In this document: piece after piece, positions 9,166 through 18,864 of the stretch
How the letters are laid out: each line of letters begins with the position of its first letter
Numbering within the stretch: position 1 is the first letter of the stretch
Assembly: GCA_964387745.1 (NCBI GenBank)
Contig: CAYLXL010000002.1
Span: 16,305-80,304, forward strand
Length of the DNA stretch: 64,000 nucleotides
From: JAGOUU01 sp964387745
GTDB taxonomy: Bacteria; Pseudomonadota; Gammaproteobacteria; JAGOUU01
Direction: 5' to 3'
The notes under the pieces: generated by a model
The model's database searches: none
What the model was told of the DNA's origin: nothing
Seen by the model: only the letters and a program-made list of their open reading frames with translations
Translations under genes and position numbers: made by a program

Positions 9166-10881
9166 TTATTGACTAGTTATGTAATTAGCAATCCGCTGGT
9201 TAAACATCTCACCTCTATGGATATAATTATTAAACATATCAAAACTAGCGCAAGCTGGCGAGAAAAGTATTGCATCATTTATCTTGGCATATGAAAATAT
9301 TTTCTGAATCATCTTATCTAGAATATTTAACACGCTTTCATTGTTTTCTTTATTAACACTTTCATCATGTATTACGATTATTTTAAATGAGTGAGTTTTA
9401 TTAGTTTCTATAATCTTTAATAATTTAGCTCTATCAGCACTATTTTTTCCATAAACTACTACACCGCCAATTCTGTTATCTAAAACTGATCTAAAAGCAT
9501 TTTGTGTAGCAAGATCATCAACATCTTCTTTAACTAAACCACCTAAAATAAGCCAAATCTTACCTGCGACTATGTCTTTTAAACTGTCGAGCGCAACTAT
9601 ACTAGCATCCAAGTTGGTCGATTTAGAATCATTAAATACTTTGATAGATTTATGTTCATTTACAAGTTGGCATCTAAATGGCAAGCCTGCATAAGATTTG
9701 ATATTAACTAAATATTTCTCAAGGTAGTTTACTGCAGCACTAAGATTGATTTTAAGATTGGTTTTAAGATTTACTTCAAGGCCAGCTTCTTGTTCATAAA
9801 AGTAAAAATAATTATAAAAATTAGCCAACAACAAGCCCAATACCGCTAATAAATTGCTTAAATTATGTTTAGATTGTAATACTGGTGGTAAATTATTTAG
9901 AGCTATAATTGATAAATTATCAAGATTTATATATTTAGAAGAATTAATTACACCTGAAGTATTTTCTAGAAAATCCCCAATCCATAAAATAGGATCGACA
10001 TCACCGCGAGCCTTTATAAAGTTTTTTCTAGTGGCTTCTGAAGTAGTATAGGCTATTATTTTAGGATCTTTTGATCTGACTTGAGCATTTTTAAAGTAGT
10101 GATCGAGTAGTATTTCTTGATCTAAATTAATTACGTCAAATTTACTTGCGGAATATATCTTAAGTTTATCATTGATATAACTTTCATAATTTCCATGCCA
10201 GTCTAAGTGATCTATAGATATGTTTAAGCAACTCGCAGCAAGGCATCTCAGATTGTTGGTTATTGCTAGTTGATAGCTTGATAACTCTAAAACATAAGAT
10301 TCATAAACATTACCATCTAGAAAATCCAAAACTGGCGTCCCAAAATTTCCGCCCAGAGCTATTTTATTTTGATTCTTTTGCTTATTCTGCTTACTATCTT
10401 CTTCGAGCAAATAAGCTAATAGATGACATGCTGTACTCTTACCATTGGTCCCAGTAATTGCGAATATTTTTCCTGAATCAACACTTGGATCTGATAAAAA
10501 TAACTCTAAATCAGAAACTACTTTAAACTTTTCATACAAATTAATCCCATTAAGATTAATAAGCTTACTAGGTTTGATTCCAGGACTGGTAATGATAAGT
10601 TGTAAATCATCTTGATTCTGCTCAATTAATTCTTTGAGATCAGAGTAAAGATTAATGGCTACTGAATTTTGATCTCGGCTGAGTCCTAGCTTATTATGAA
10701 GCAGTTCTGATAGTTCATTTTTCTTAATATTTTTTTCATCATAAATATTAAGAACAATTTTATCTTCTTTGCCCTCTATTTTTTTTTTTATATGGGCTTT
10801 GAGTAAAAAGTTTAATATAGACTTACCAGTAACACCAAAACCTAAAATGGCGAAGCTGTTAATGATTACTGGTTGAGACAT
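9166..10881 (-). CDS. murD: UDP-MurNAc-L-Ala--D-glutamate ligase MurD, unusually long
   Basis: MurD adds D-Glu to UDP-MurNAc-L-Ala. The N-terminal Rossmann motif ILGFGVTGKS is at 12-21, the P-loop ITGTNGKST at 142-150, and LNISIDHLDWHGNYESYINDK is the usual central Mur-ligase motif. FNDSKSTNLDAS in the C-terminal half is MurD-specific. At 571 residues it is about 130 longer than E. coli MurD (438). The extra length is spread as Lys/Asn/Asp-rich inserts, for example about residues 30-95, 255-330 and 355-385. Catalytic motifs are intact, so it is probably functional. Confidence 0.93.
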   Translation of the reverse strand: MSQPVIINSFAILGFGVTGKSILNFLLKAHIKKKIEGKEDKIVLNIYDEKNIKKNELSELLHNKLGLSRDQNSVAINLYSDLKELIEQNQDDLQLIITSPGIKPSKLINLNGINLYEKFKVVSDLELFLSDPSVDSGKIFAITGTNGKSTACHLLAYLLEEDSKQNKQKNQNKIALGGNFGTPVLDFLDGNVYESYVLELSSYQLAITNNLRCLAASCLNISIDHLDWHGNYESYINDKLKIYSASKFDVINLDQEILLDHYFKNAQVRSKDPKIIAYTTSEATRKNFIKARGDVDPILWIGDFLENTSGVINSSKYINLDNLSIIALNNLPPVLQSKHNLSNLLAVLGLLLANFYNYFYFYEQEAGLEVNLKTNLKINLSAAVNYLEKYLVNIKSYAGLPFRCQLVNEHKSIKVFNDSKSTNLDASIVALDSLKDIVAGKIWLILGGLVKEDVDDLATQNAFRSVLDNRIGGVVVYGKNSADRAKLLKIIETNKTHSFKIIVIHDESVNKENNESVLNILDKMIQKIFSYAKINDAILFSPACASFDMFNNYIHRGEMFNQRIANYITSQ

Positions 10882-10894
10882 TTTACAACCTTTT

Positions 10895-11977
10895 TTATCT
10901 AATCTTAAGTGAAGACAATCCGATTAATACTAATACTAAAGTAATAATCCAAAATCTAACAATTACTTTGGGTTCTGCCCAGCCTTTTAATTCAAAATGA
11001 TGGTGAATAGGTGCCATTTTGAATATTCTTTTACCGGTCATTTTAAAAGAAAGCACTTGCAAGATTACTGATAAAGTCTCAATGACAAATACCCCACCTA
11101 TAATTAATAAAATTAATTCTTGCCTTACTATAACGGCTAACACACCTAGTGCAGCACCTAAGCTTAAAGACCCAACATCACCCATAAATACTTCAGCAGG
11201 GTAAGAGTTGAACCATAAGAAGCCCAAACCGCCACCAACTATAGAAGCACAAAAAATAACTAGTTCTCCTGTGCCAAATACGTGAGGAATAGCTAAATAA
11301 CTAGCGAAATTTACATTACCTGCAACATAAGCAAATACCCCTAGCGCTGCTGATACTAAAATAATTGGTAAAATGGCCAATCCATCAAGACCATCTGTAA
11401 GATTAACGGCATTACTGCTACCGACTATAACAAAATAAACAAAAGGAATATAAAATATTCCTAATGGCAGCGTTATATCTTTAAAAAAGGGGATCAATAA
11501 ACTTGTTGCTGCCGCTGTGTCAGCAGTAAAGTAAAGAAAACATGCAGTGAACAAAGCAACAGCTGACTGTAATAAATATTTTTGTTTTTTTAATAATCCA
11601 ACTGAGTTTTTATATACCAATTTTCGATAATCATCGACAAAACCTATTAGACCATAAGATAAAGTCACTAATAACACCACCCAAACATACAGATTATCTA
11701 ACCGGCACCACAGGATAGTTGTAATAAATATTGATATTAAAATAATAACCCCACCCATGGTTGGAGTTCCTGACTTAACAAGATGTGATTTTGGACCATC
11801 ACTTCTTACAGTTTGACCAATCTTTAATCTCGTCAAAATCCTGATAACATTTGGACCTAAAACTAAAGAAATAATCAATGAAGTTAACACGGCCAATATT
11901 GCACGCAGCGTTAAATACTGCACTACATTAAAAGCATGATAATAATTAGATAGTAAATTTGCTAACCATAGGAGCAT
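10895..11977 (-). CDS. mraY: Phospho-MurNAc-pentapeptide translocase MraY
   Basis: MraY is the polytopic inner membrane enzyme transferring phospho-MurNAc-pentapeptide to undecaprenyl phosphate (lipid I). The length of 360 residues equals E. coli MraY. Conserved pieces are DGPKSHLVKSGTPTMGG, the catalytic FVDDYRKL, NLTDGLDGLA, GDVGSLSLGAALG and APIHHHFELKGWAEPK. About ten membrane helices are evident. A 125-bp spacer separates it from murF upstream, the widest gap in the cluster, and I see no gene in it. Confidence 0.98.
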   Translation of the reverse strand: MLLWLANLLSNYYHAFNVVQYLTLRAILAVLTSLIISLVLGPNVIRILTRLKIGQTVRSDGPKSHLVKSGTPTMGGVIILISIFITTILWCRLDNLYVWVVLLVTLSYGLIGFVDDYRKLVYKNSVGLLKKQKYLLQSAVALFTACFLYFTADTAAATSLLIPFFKDITLPLGIFYIPFVYFVIVGSSNAVNLTDGLDGLAILPIILVSAALGVFAYVAGNVNFASYLAIPHVFGTGELVIFCASIVGGGLGFLWFNSYPAEVFMGDVGSLSLGAALGVLAVIVRQELILLIIGGVFVIETLSVILQVLSFKMTGKRIFKMAPIHHHFELKGWAEPKVIVRFWIITLVLVLIGLSSLKIR

Positions 11978-12102
11978 TAGTCTGCCCTTTTATATTCTTA
12001 AATTAAGGTGTGTGTCTCAAGTTATTAACTAAGTAATAATTGAAGACCACGATAATAACCTAAACGTAGCACTAATGACAATAAGATCATGAAATAAAAC
12101 AA

Positions 12103-13557
12103 TTATTCAGTAGTCCTTACAACCGGCCACTCTGCAATTATTTTCTCTGTAACTTCCCACATTTTCATAAAATTTGAGCCTTTTATCAAAATAGTTACAG
12201 GGATATCCTCTTGACATATATCGTTTAGGCACCTTAATACAGTATTGCTCAATTCTTGTTTATCAGCAAATCCTTCTTGATATTTTCTGCTACTGTAACT
12301 GACATTATTAGCATAAAATTCGTGACTAACATATTTAGAAAAATCACCCAGAGAAAATACAATATCTACACCCAGATCTTTAGCTAACTGCCCAATTCTC
12401 TTATGCTCTATCATCGCAGTATCACCTAGCTCTCCTAAGTCACCGATGACAAGAATTTTTAACCCTATACACTCGGCTAAATATCCTAAAGCTGCTGCTA
12501 CTGATGCTGGACTAGCATTATAGCTATCATCAATGATTACGGCATGCTTACTCATCCTTATAGCCTGCATGCGCTTACTGACTGGCTTCACCTTGCCTAG
12601 CCCTTGTTTGATTTGTTCTATATTTAGCCCCAAAGTCAATGCAGCTCCTGTAGCAGCCAAAGCATTTAATACTTGGTGTTTACCTAACAAAAACAGCTCC
12701 ATTGAGACACTTTTTTCTATATCTTCCTGTTTATAATGTAAAGTAAAAAGTGTTCTATCCTGACCTAAAACAATCTCATCTGCCCAAATATCAGCCTGAT
12801 CATTAAAACCAAAAGTTAGCTGTTTTATATCAGATAATTTACTTAGCTTTTCTATGAGTACATCTTTATGAACAAGATCATAGTAATAAATAGCTGTACC
12901 ACCTGGTTTCAAATTATTAAAAATATCAAACTTTTCATGAGCTATAGCTGTCAGATCTTTAAAATTACCAATGTGGGTCTGAGAAACTGATGTCAGAATA
13001 GCGATATCTGAAACCATTAACTTAGTCAGGTAATCTATTTCACCAGGGTGATTAGTGCCAATTTCAAATACTCCTGCCCATTGGTCATCACTAGCACTGA
13101 ACATGGTCAATGGTACGCCAATTTCATTATTAAAACTTTGCTTGGGACACAACACTTCACCTTGCTCTTGTAAAATACTTGCTAAAATAAATTTAGTTGT
13201 TGTTTTACCATTAGAACCAGTAATACTTACTTTTGGTTTATTCCATTTGTAAGCCATAAATCTCGTAATATCACCCAAAGCAGCTCTCGTATTTGGCACT
13301 AATAGCTGCGGAAGAGTGACTTGATGATTTATTTTATCAACGATAGCACAGAGCGCCCCGTTTTTTTCAGCATCAACCAGATAATCATGACCGTCATGAT
13401 TAAGACCTTTGATAGCAACAAATATATTACCAGGAACAACTTTTTTTGAATTAAGCTCTATGCCCGTAATTATTGCATTGTTATCTACTTTTAAATCATG
13501 ATTAGAAATTTTTGCTTGCAGGCTAGAAAGAAGTTCTAATATTGTCAATTTTATCAC
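12103..13557 (-). CDS. murF: UDP-MurNAc-tripeptide--D-Ala-D-Ala ligase MurF
   Basis: MurF adds the D-Ala-D-Ala dipeptide made by Ddl. The P-loop ITGSNGKTTTK is near residues 110-120. VFEIGTNHPGEIDYL and the MurF-typical IDDSYNASPASVAAAL are present. GDLGELGDTAMIEH follows in the C-terminal domain, with ILIKGSNFMKMW near the end. Length 484 is slightly above E. coli MurF (452). It lies 9 bp after murE. Confidence 0.96.
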   Translation of the reverse strand: MIKLTILELLSSLQAKISNHDLKVDNNAIITGIELNSKKVVPGNIFVAIKGLNHDGHDYLVDAEKNGALCAIVDKINHQVTLPQLLVPNTRAALGDITRFMAYKWNKPKVSITGSNGKTTTKFILASILQEQGEVLCPKQSFNNEIGVPLTMFSASDDQWAGVFEIGTNHPGEIDYLTKLMVSDIAILTSVSQTHIGNFKDLTAIAHEKFDIFNNLKPGGTAIYYYDLVHKDVLIEKLSKLSDIKQLTFGFNDQADIWADEIVLGQDRTLFTLHYKQEDIEKSVSMELFLLGKHQVLNALAATGAALTLGLNIEQIKQGLGKVKPVSKRMQAIRMSKHAVIIDDSYNASPASVAAALGYLAECIGLKILVIGDLGELGDTAMIEHKRIGQLAKDLGVDIVFSLGDFSKYVSHEFYANNVSYSSRKYQEGFADKQELSNTVLRCLNDICQEDIPVTILIKGSNFMKMWEVTEKIIAEWPVVRTTE

Positions 13558-13566
13558 GCTAGATCC

Positions 13567-15177
13567 TTACTTTTTGACTAATTGCGCTACATATTGGCGT
13601 TCATTATAATTAGTTTTATTATTACCATAAATCTGATAGTCTTCATGTCCTTTACCTGCTATTAAAATCACGTCATTGATGCTGGCTGCATTTATAGCAG
13701 CGTTAATAGCCTCGGTGCGGCTATTAATAACTTGATAAATTTTGTTTTTATCTTCTATACCGGCAATTATATCTTTAATAATATTATCTGCAGATTCAGT
13801 CCGTGGATTATCATCAGTGATAATAACCAAATCACTATATTCAGCAGCTACTTTACCCATGACAGGACGTTTGCTGCTATCACGATCACCACCACAACCA
13901 AAAATACACCATAATTTAGATGTAAGTTTATTATTTTTTATATATTCTTTCAAAGTCTGCAAGACCTGCAGTAAAGCATCAGGTGTATGAGCATAGTCGA
14001 CTACTAGAGTAATTTTTTTATCTTGGTTATAAAAACTTTCCATTCTGCCGGGAGCTGACTTCAACAAACTGACACATTCTTGCAGATCAGACAGCTTATA
14101 ATCATTAGCATAAGCACAACCAATAACAGCAAGTAAATTATAAATATTAAAATCACCTAAGGGCTGGTAACTTAAGTTTAAATCCACACTCTGTTTTTTA
14201 AGATGATCATAGATTTCAACAACAAGATCTGTTTTAATCTCGCCCTCACTGAAAACAACATGCTTACAATAAACATAAGACAGATTAGACTGCTTAAAGC
14301 TCTCAATATTATTTTTATCCATGCTATAGATAATGGGTTTTGTTTTTTTGTCTTCTAATAGCTCGGCGACCAATCTTTTACCATATCGATCATCAATATT
14401 AATCACCGTATGTTGCACACTAGCAAAATAGAACAACTTTCGTTTAGCTAAAAAATAATCTTCAATGTCTTTATGATAATCTAAGTGATCATGCGTAAGA
14501 TTAGTAAATACAGCTGTTTTTATATTAACAGCAGCAAGACGGTGCTGGCTTAGAGCATGGGATGAGCCTTCCATGCAGACGTTCTGTATACTATCAGCCT
14601 CATATTCGTGCAAAATTTTTTGCAACATAATAGGCTCAGGCGTGGTCATAGCAAGTGGCTTGAACACGCCTGTAGCAAGAATATTGCCAATGTTGCCATA
14701 ACCGATAGTACTAATTAATCCTGTTTCTTGTTTATTGTTTAGCAAATACAGCAATTGAGCTAATAAATAACTACAAGTAGTTTTACCATTTGTACCTGTA
14801 ATAACATAAAGATTTTGCTTAGCGCTGGGATTATTATAAAAAGCTGCTGCAAGCGCACTGATATACTGACTTAAGTTTTTAATATATAAAACCAGCCCTG
14901 TTGTTTTCTGCCCATAAGTCTGATAGTTCTGATAATTCTGATAGTGCTGATAGGGCTCATCAGACAATACAGCAACCGCACCATTAGCAAAAGCTTGTTG
15001 GATAAAATTTTTACCATCTAAGTGAGTCCCTTGATAAGCTAAAAATAAATCACCTGTAGTGACCGCACGACTATCCAGCTTAATATCATTAATAATAATA
15101 CTGGCTAAATCTTTATTGCCTTGATAACTTTTACTATCAGGCAATACTTGTAACAACTCTATTAATTGCTTACTCAT
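13567..15177 (-). CDS. murE: UDP-MurNAc-tripeptide synthetase MurE (meso-DAP type)
   Basis: MurE adds the third stem residue. The motif DDNPR in IITDDNPRTESADN marks the meso-diaminopimelate-adding class, so the wall is expected to be DAP-type. P-loop VITGTNGKTTCSY is near residues 124-136 and FTNLTHDHLDYHKDIEDY is the conserved central motif. At 536 residues it is longer than E. coli MurE (495). A low-complexity YQN repeat near residues 75-87 (DNA 14918-14953) forms part of the excess. Confidence 0.95.
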   Translation of the reverse strand: MSKQLIELLQVLPDSKSYQGNKDLASIIINDIKLDSRAVTTGDLFLAYQGTHLDGKNFIQQAFANGAVAVLSDEPYQHYQNYQNYQTYGQKTTGLVLYIKNLSQYISALAAAFYNNPSAKQNLYVITGTNGKTTCSYLLAQLLYLLNNKQETGLISTIGYGNIGNILATGVFKPLAMTTPEPIMLQKILHEYEADSIQNVCMEGSSHALSQHRLAAVNIKTAVFTNLTHDHLDYHKDIEDYFLAKRKLFYFASVQHTVINIDDRYGKRLVAELLEDKKTKPIIYSMDKNNIESFKQSNLSYVYCKHVVFSEGEIKTDLVVEIYDHLKKQSVDLNLSYQPLGDFNIYNLLAVIGCAYANDYKLSDLQECVSLLKSAPGRMESFYNQDKKITLVVDYAHTPDALLQVLQTLKEYIKNNKLTSKLWCIFGCGGDRDSSKRPVMGKVAAEYSDLVIITDDNPRTESADNIIKDIIAGIEDKNKIYQVINSRTEAINAAINAASINDVILIAGKGHEDYQIYGNNKTNYNERQYVAQLVKK

Positions 15178-15209
15178 CTTAAATGTCAGATTTAATATTT
15201 ATACAATAC

Positions 15210-16919
15210 TTATACATTAGGCGGAATGCCATACATCTTTAAAGCATCAGTCATCACTTTACTAAATACAGGACCTGCAACGGCTCCACCATAATATTCA
15301 GAACCCTTAGGATCAATAACAAAAACTAGCATCGCTAATCTTGGGTTTGGATACGGCGCAAGACCAATGAACATTGAGTTATGGCTTTTTTCATCATAGC
15401 CACTGCTCGTTACTCTTCTTGTTGTACCAGATTTGCCAGCTATTTGATAATTAGGAATAGCTGCAAGCTTACCTGTACCATCTGGCTGCACCACTTCGTT
15501 TAGCATAGCCAACACACTATTAGCTACATGACGTGTGATAACTTGTTTGGCTGGGATATCATTATTTTTTACTTTTGGATCTTTTTTTAAGAAAGTCAAA
15601 TCTATCATCTTTCCTTCATTAGCAAAGACAGCATAAGCCTGCATTATCTGCATTGGTGTTGCAGAAATACCATAGCCAAAAGATAATGCAGCAAGTTTAT
15701 GTTGCTGACTGTTTTTAACAGGATTAATCCAACCTGGAACCTCGCCGGGGAGATTACTTGAAGTGATTGATGCAAAACCAATATTGTATAATAAATCCGT
15801 TAAATTTGATTGATCAAACTCTAAAGTCAACTTTGCTATGCCGATGTTGCTTGATTTTTTTAAGATACCCCCTAAGGTCAAAGGCCCAAAGTTTCTAACA
15901 TCTCTGATAACTTTATTATCTACTTTATACCAGCCTGGATCAGTTTCGATAACCCTGTCTTCTGCAATTTTTCTAGTACTTAAAACTGCTGCCATACTAA
16001 TCGGCTTTAACAGAGATCCAGGTTCATATAAATCAGTTACAGCCCGATTGCGCACCTCTTTATAGTTAATTAAACCACGACCATTCGGGTTAAACGACGG
16101 TTGATTAGCTAATGCTAAAACCTCTCCTGTTTTAACGTCTAAAACAATAGCAACTCCAGCTTCTGCTTTATTGTCATTAATTGCTTGCGCTAAAGCTGTA
16201 TAAGTTAGATATTGCAGTCTTAAATCTATGCTGAGCGTTATACTTTCACCAGGTTTAGCCACACTCACTTGCTTCACTGTTTTGATAGTCCTACCCAATC
16301 GATCATGGATAACTTGGACTTTGCCAGGCACGCCTTTGAGTTTATTATCAAATAACAGCTCTAGACCTTCTTGACCTTGTTCATCAATAGAAGTTATTCC
16401 TAATAATTGTGAGGTCACTTCACCACTAGGGTAATAACGCCGAAACTCTTTTTTACTAAAAATGCCTGGCAGATCTAATTTGACTACTTGCGCTGCAGTA
16501 TCAGGGGCGATATGGCGCTTGATATAAACAAATTCTTTAGATTGGTTTTCGAACAATTTTGTTTTTAAAAAGTCTTTGGGTAAATCCAATATTTTATTAA
16601 GTTCAGAATATTTATTTTTATTAAAATTATTATTATCAAGATTGCTGAAAATAATTTTGGGGTTGGCCCAAATTGTTTCTACATTGGTACTAACGGCTAG
16701 CGGCTCACCCATTCGATCAAAGATAATGCCGCGATAAGCAGGAATAGAATTAGTACGCAAGGCTCGAGCCTGTCCTTGCTTTTCTAAAAAGTTTTTTTGA
16801 ATAATAAATAAATAACCTAGCCTACCAATCAAAAAAGCCGCTATAAAACAAACGGCGGCAGCAACTAGAATCAATCTAATTCGATATATCTGTTTACTAT
16901 ACCCGTAATTTTTTAGCAT
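15210..16919 (-). CDS. ftsI: Septal transpeptidase FtsI (PBP3)
   Basis: FtsI is the class B penicillin-binding protein that crosslinks septal peptidoglycan. One N-terminal membrane helix (about residues 15-37) is followed by the PBP dimerisation domain (with RGIIFDRMGEPLAVST). The transpeptidase domain has SxxK as SLLK in YEPGSLLKP, SxN as SSN in LKKSSNIG, and KSGT in IAGKSGTTRR. Length 569 is normal. It sits 12 bp after ftsL. Confidence 0.96.
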   Translation of the reverse strand: MLKNYGYSKQIYRIRLILVAAAVCFIAAFLIGRLGYLFIIQKNFLEKQGQARALRTNSIPAYRGIIFDRMGEPLAVSTNVETIWANPKIIFSNLDNNNFNKNKYSELNKILDLPKDFLKTKLFENQSKEFVYIKRHIAPDTAAQVVKLDLPGIFSKKEFRRYYPSGEVTSQLLGITSIDEQGQEGLELLFDNKLKGVPGKVQVIHDRLGRTIKTVKQVSVAKPGESITLSIDLRLQYLTYTALAQAINDNKAEAGVAIVLDVKTGEVLALANQPSFNPNGRGLINYKEVRNRAVTDLYEPGSLLKPISMAAVLSTRKIAEDRVIETDPGWYKVDNKVIRDVRNFGPLTLGGILKKSSNIGIAKLTLEFDQSNLTDLLYNIGFASITSSNLPGEVPGWINPVKNSQQHKLAALSFGYGISATPMQIMQAYAVFANEGKMIDLTFLKKDPKVKNNDIPAKQVITRHVANSVLAMLNEVVQPDGTGKLAAIPNYQIAGKSGTTRRVTSSGYDEKSHNSMFIGLAPYPNPRLAMLVFVIDPKGSEYYGGAVAGPVFSKVMTDALKMYGIPPNV

Positions 16920-16931
16920 TGGTGGTTAAGA

Positions 16932-17237
16932 TTATTGATCATTAAGTTTGATAATTTTTGTTTCATTCCAATTAGGTAAGCGCATTCCTAAATCTTTAGA
17001 GGCAATTTTATCTACTCGGTTATAGCTTGTTAATGTACTTTGCTCTAGAAGTAATTGCGTCCATTCTTGATAAAGAGCATCTTGTTGTGAAGCTAGCTTT
17101 TGCAATTCTGCCATACTGGTTCGGTTGATATGTCTAACATAAATAACAGAGATACCAACAAGAAAATTAGTTAACAATAAAAATATAGTAATAAAAATAT
17201 ATTTATTGCTATTTATATCACTTTTTTTATAGTTCAT
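16932..17237 (-). CDS. ftsL: Cell division protein FtsL
   Basis: This is a small bitopic protein of 101 residues. It has a basic, Asn/Lys-rich cytoplasmic tail, one membrane helix (about 13-34) and a periplasmic coiled-coil segment (KLASQQDALYQEWTQLLLEQ), ending with a region containing RVDKIASKDLGMRLP. This is the FtsL pattern. FtsL forms the FtsQLB complex that recruits FtsW/FtsI. Sequence identity is low in this family, so the rsmH-ftsL-ftsI position carries much of the call. Confidence 0.92.
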   Translation of the reverse strand: MNYKKSDINSNKYIFITIFLLLTNFLVGISVIYVRHINRTSMAELQKLASQQDALYQEWTQLLLEQSTLTSYNRVDKIASKDLGMRLPNWNETKIIKLNDQ

Positions 17238-17264
17238 GATAATTACTATGGTGCACGGCCCATA

Positions 17265-18260
17265 TTACAATTTTTCCGCTACCCGTAATACAGCGCTACG
17301 AGCTCTTATATTTTGATCTCCCTCTATTATGCCTGCTTTAAGAGCTTTTTGTACAATTTTAAGTGCTGCCGGCACAATTATATTTCTATTCTTTAGTTCT
17401 TGATCCGTGATAGGTAACTTTTTAAGTAAACCACTCATACCTTGAGAATATGTTTGTTTACTAAAATTATTCATAAAGTTTTTAACGATGCGATCTTCTA
17501 AAGAATGAAAGCTGATAACTACTAATCTCCCCGCAGGGCTCAATACTTCTAAACTTTGCTGTAAACTTGCTTCAACTGCTTCTAATTCTTGATTAATAAA
17601 AAGTCTTAAAGCTAAAAAACTTTGCGTTGCCGGATGTTTATGCTTTGGCCATTTTGGATGAGCTGCTTTTATTATTTCAGCCAATTCTAATGTTGAAGTA
17701 ATTCTAGTTTCTTTTCGGGCTATAACTATAGCTTTAGCAATTTTTCTAGAATATTTTTCTTCACCATACTGCCATAATATATCAGCAAGATCTTTTTCTG
17801 ACATAGCATTAACAAGCTGTTCAGCTGTAGGGTTCTCCGAGGTATCAGAATTATTCATCCTCATATCAAGCGGACCTGTTTTATTAAAACTAAAGCCACG
17901 CTCTGCATTATCTAACTGTGGGGATGAAACGCCTAAGTCAAATAAAATCCCATTAATATTCTTAAGATTATGCTCGGCAACTATTTTAGCTAAATCAGCA
18001 AAACTGCCATGGTGAATAATTAAAGTAGGGTTATCTCTAGTTAAACTTTTTTGTAAATTTTGAGCAGATTCTATAGCTGTTGGATCTTGGTCAATGACTA
18101 ATAACGTCCCTTGCTCATTCAGTTTACTTAAAATCAATTTACTATGGCCACCTCGACCAAAAGTAGCATCTATATAAGTACCATGCGGAATAATATTAAG
18201 CGCATCCACAGACTGCTGTAGCAACACTGAAATATGGATGTCATGTTCAGAATGATTCAT
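17265..18260 (-). CDS. rsmH: 16S rRNA (cytosine-1402-N4)-methyltransferase RsmH (MraW)
   Basis: RsmH is an SAM-dependent enzyme methylating N4 of C1402 in 16S rRNA. Motifs are YIDATFGRGGHSKLIL (SAM-binding), ILFDLGVSSPQLDNAERGFSF and VISFHSLEDRIVKNFM. I prefer the ATG at 18260 (MNHSEHDIHISVLL), which fits the family N-terminus. An in-frame TTG at 18272 would add four residues and has a GAGAG motif upstream, so it cannot be excluded. It is the first gene of this dcw cluster. The usual upstream mraZ is absent and rnpB lies there instead. Confidence 0.95.
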   Translation of the reverse strand: MNHSEHDIHISVLLQQSVDALNIIPHGTYIDATFGRGGHSKLILSKLNEQGTLLVIDQDPTAIESAQNLQKSLTRDNPTLIIHHGSFADLAKIVAEHNLKNINGILFDLGVSSPQLDNAERGFSFNKTGPLDMRMNNSDTSENPTAEQLVNAMSEKDLADILWQYGEEKYSRKIAKAIVIARKETRITSTLELAEIIKAAHPKWPKHKHPATQSFLALRLFINQELEAVEASLQQSLEVLSPAGRLVVISFHSLEDRIVKNFMNNFSKQTYSQGMSGLLKKLPITDQELKNRNIIVPAALKIVQKALKAGIIEGDQNIRARSAVLRVAEKL

Positions 18261-18316
18261 GAGTGTGAACAACTATGCTCTCAGAATATTAGAATATTAG
18301 AGTACTAGAAATAAGT

Positions 18317-18664
18317 AAGGTCAACCGATAAGCCGGGTTCTGTCGTGGACAATCATTCATCTGGGATAGCCGTCACCGACTACCTCAAGCAACCTACCCA
18401 GCCCCAGTACGGGTCGTACTATTAGGGCTCTATTTGGTTTTGCTCCCAGTGGGGTTTACCCTGCCATAAAACGTTGCCGCTTATGCGGTGCGCTCTTACC
18501 GCACCATTTCACCCTTACCAAAAGTTTAACCTTCTGGCGGTATAATTTCTGTGGCACTTTCCGTAGGCTTACGCCTCCCAGGCATTACCTGGCACTTTAC
18601 CCTGTGGAGCCCGGACTTTCCTCGCTAAATATCAAATACTTAGCGCGACTGCCTGGTCGACCTT
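18317..18664 (-). ncRNA. rnpB: RNase P RNA (A-type)
   Basis: This is the catalytic RNA of ribonuclease P, which matures tRNA 5' ends. The minus strand carries the conserved core GAGGAAAGTCCGGGCTCCAC near the 5' side. Near the 3' end it carries GACAGAACCCGGCTTA, which forms the P4 pairing. P1 is visible as AAGGTCGACC (18655-18664) pairing with GGTTGACCTT (18317-18326), and these define the ends to within a few bases. The location between the dcw cluster and rsmI matches Pseudomonas. Confidence 0.95.
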
Positions 18665-18675
18665 GAGTGCATGAT

Positions 18676-18703
18676 ATCATAGTTATTTGAATCTTATTAG
18701 CAA
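18676..18703 (-). promoter_or_regulatory. Likely sigma70 promoter of rnpB
   Basis: The minus strand has TTGCTA (18698-18703) as -35, a 16-bp spacer, and TATGAT (18676-18681) as -10. The predicted start is a few bases before the P1 helix of RNase P RNA. Confidence 0.55.
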
Positions 18704-18801
18704 TCTAATAATTTATTTTAATCAATCTTAAACTTATTTAAGATTAAATGCGTTAAAACTTTTAATTTTTAATACGTAACATATTAAAACATCCAGTAAA
18801 A

Positions 18802-18829
18802 TTGTATTTTTAGAGAAACAACCTATAAT
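18802..18829 (+). promoter_or_regulatory. Candidate promoter of the unknown membrane protein gene
   Basis: A perfect TATAAT (18824-18829) lies 36 bp before the start codon at 18865. A weak -35 (TTGTAT, 18802-18807) precedes it with a 16-bp spacer. The surrounding 18665-18864 interval is otherwise AT-rich with no visible gene. Confidence 0.4.
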
Positions 18830-18864
18830 TTTAAATATCTTAACTAACATATCAACTCCGTTTT

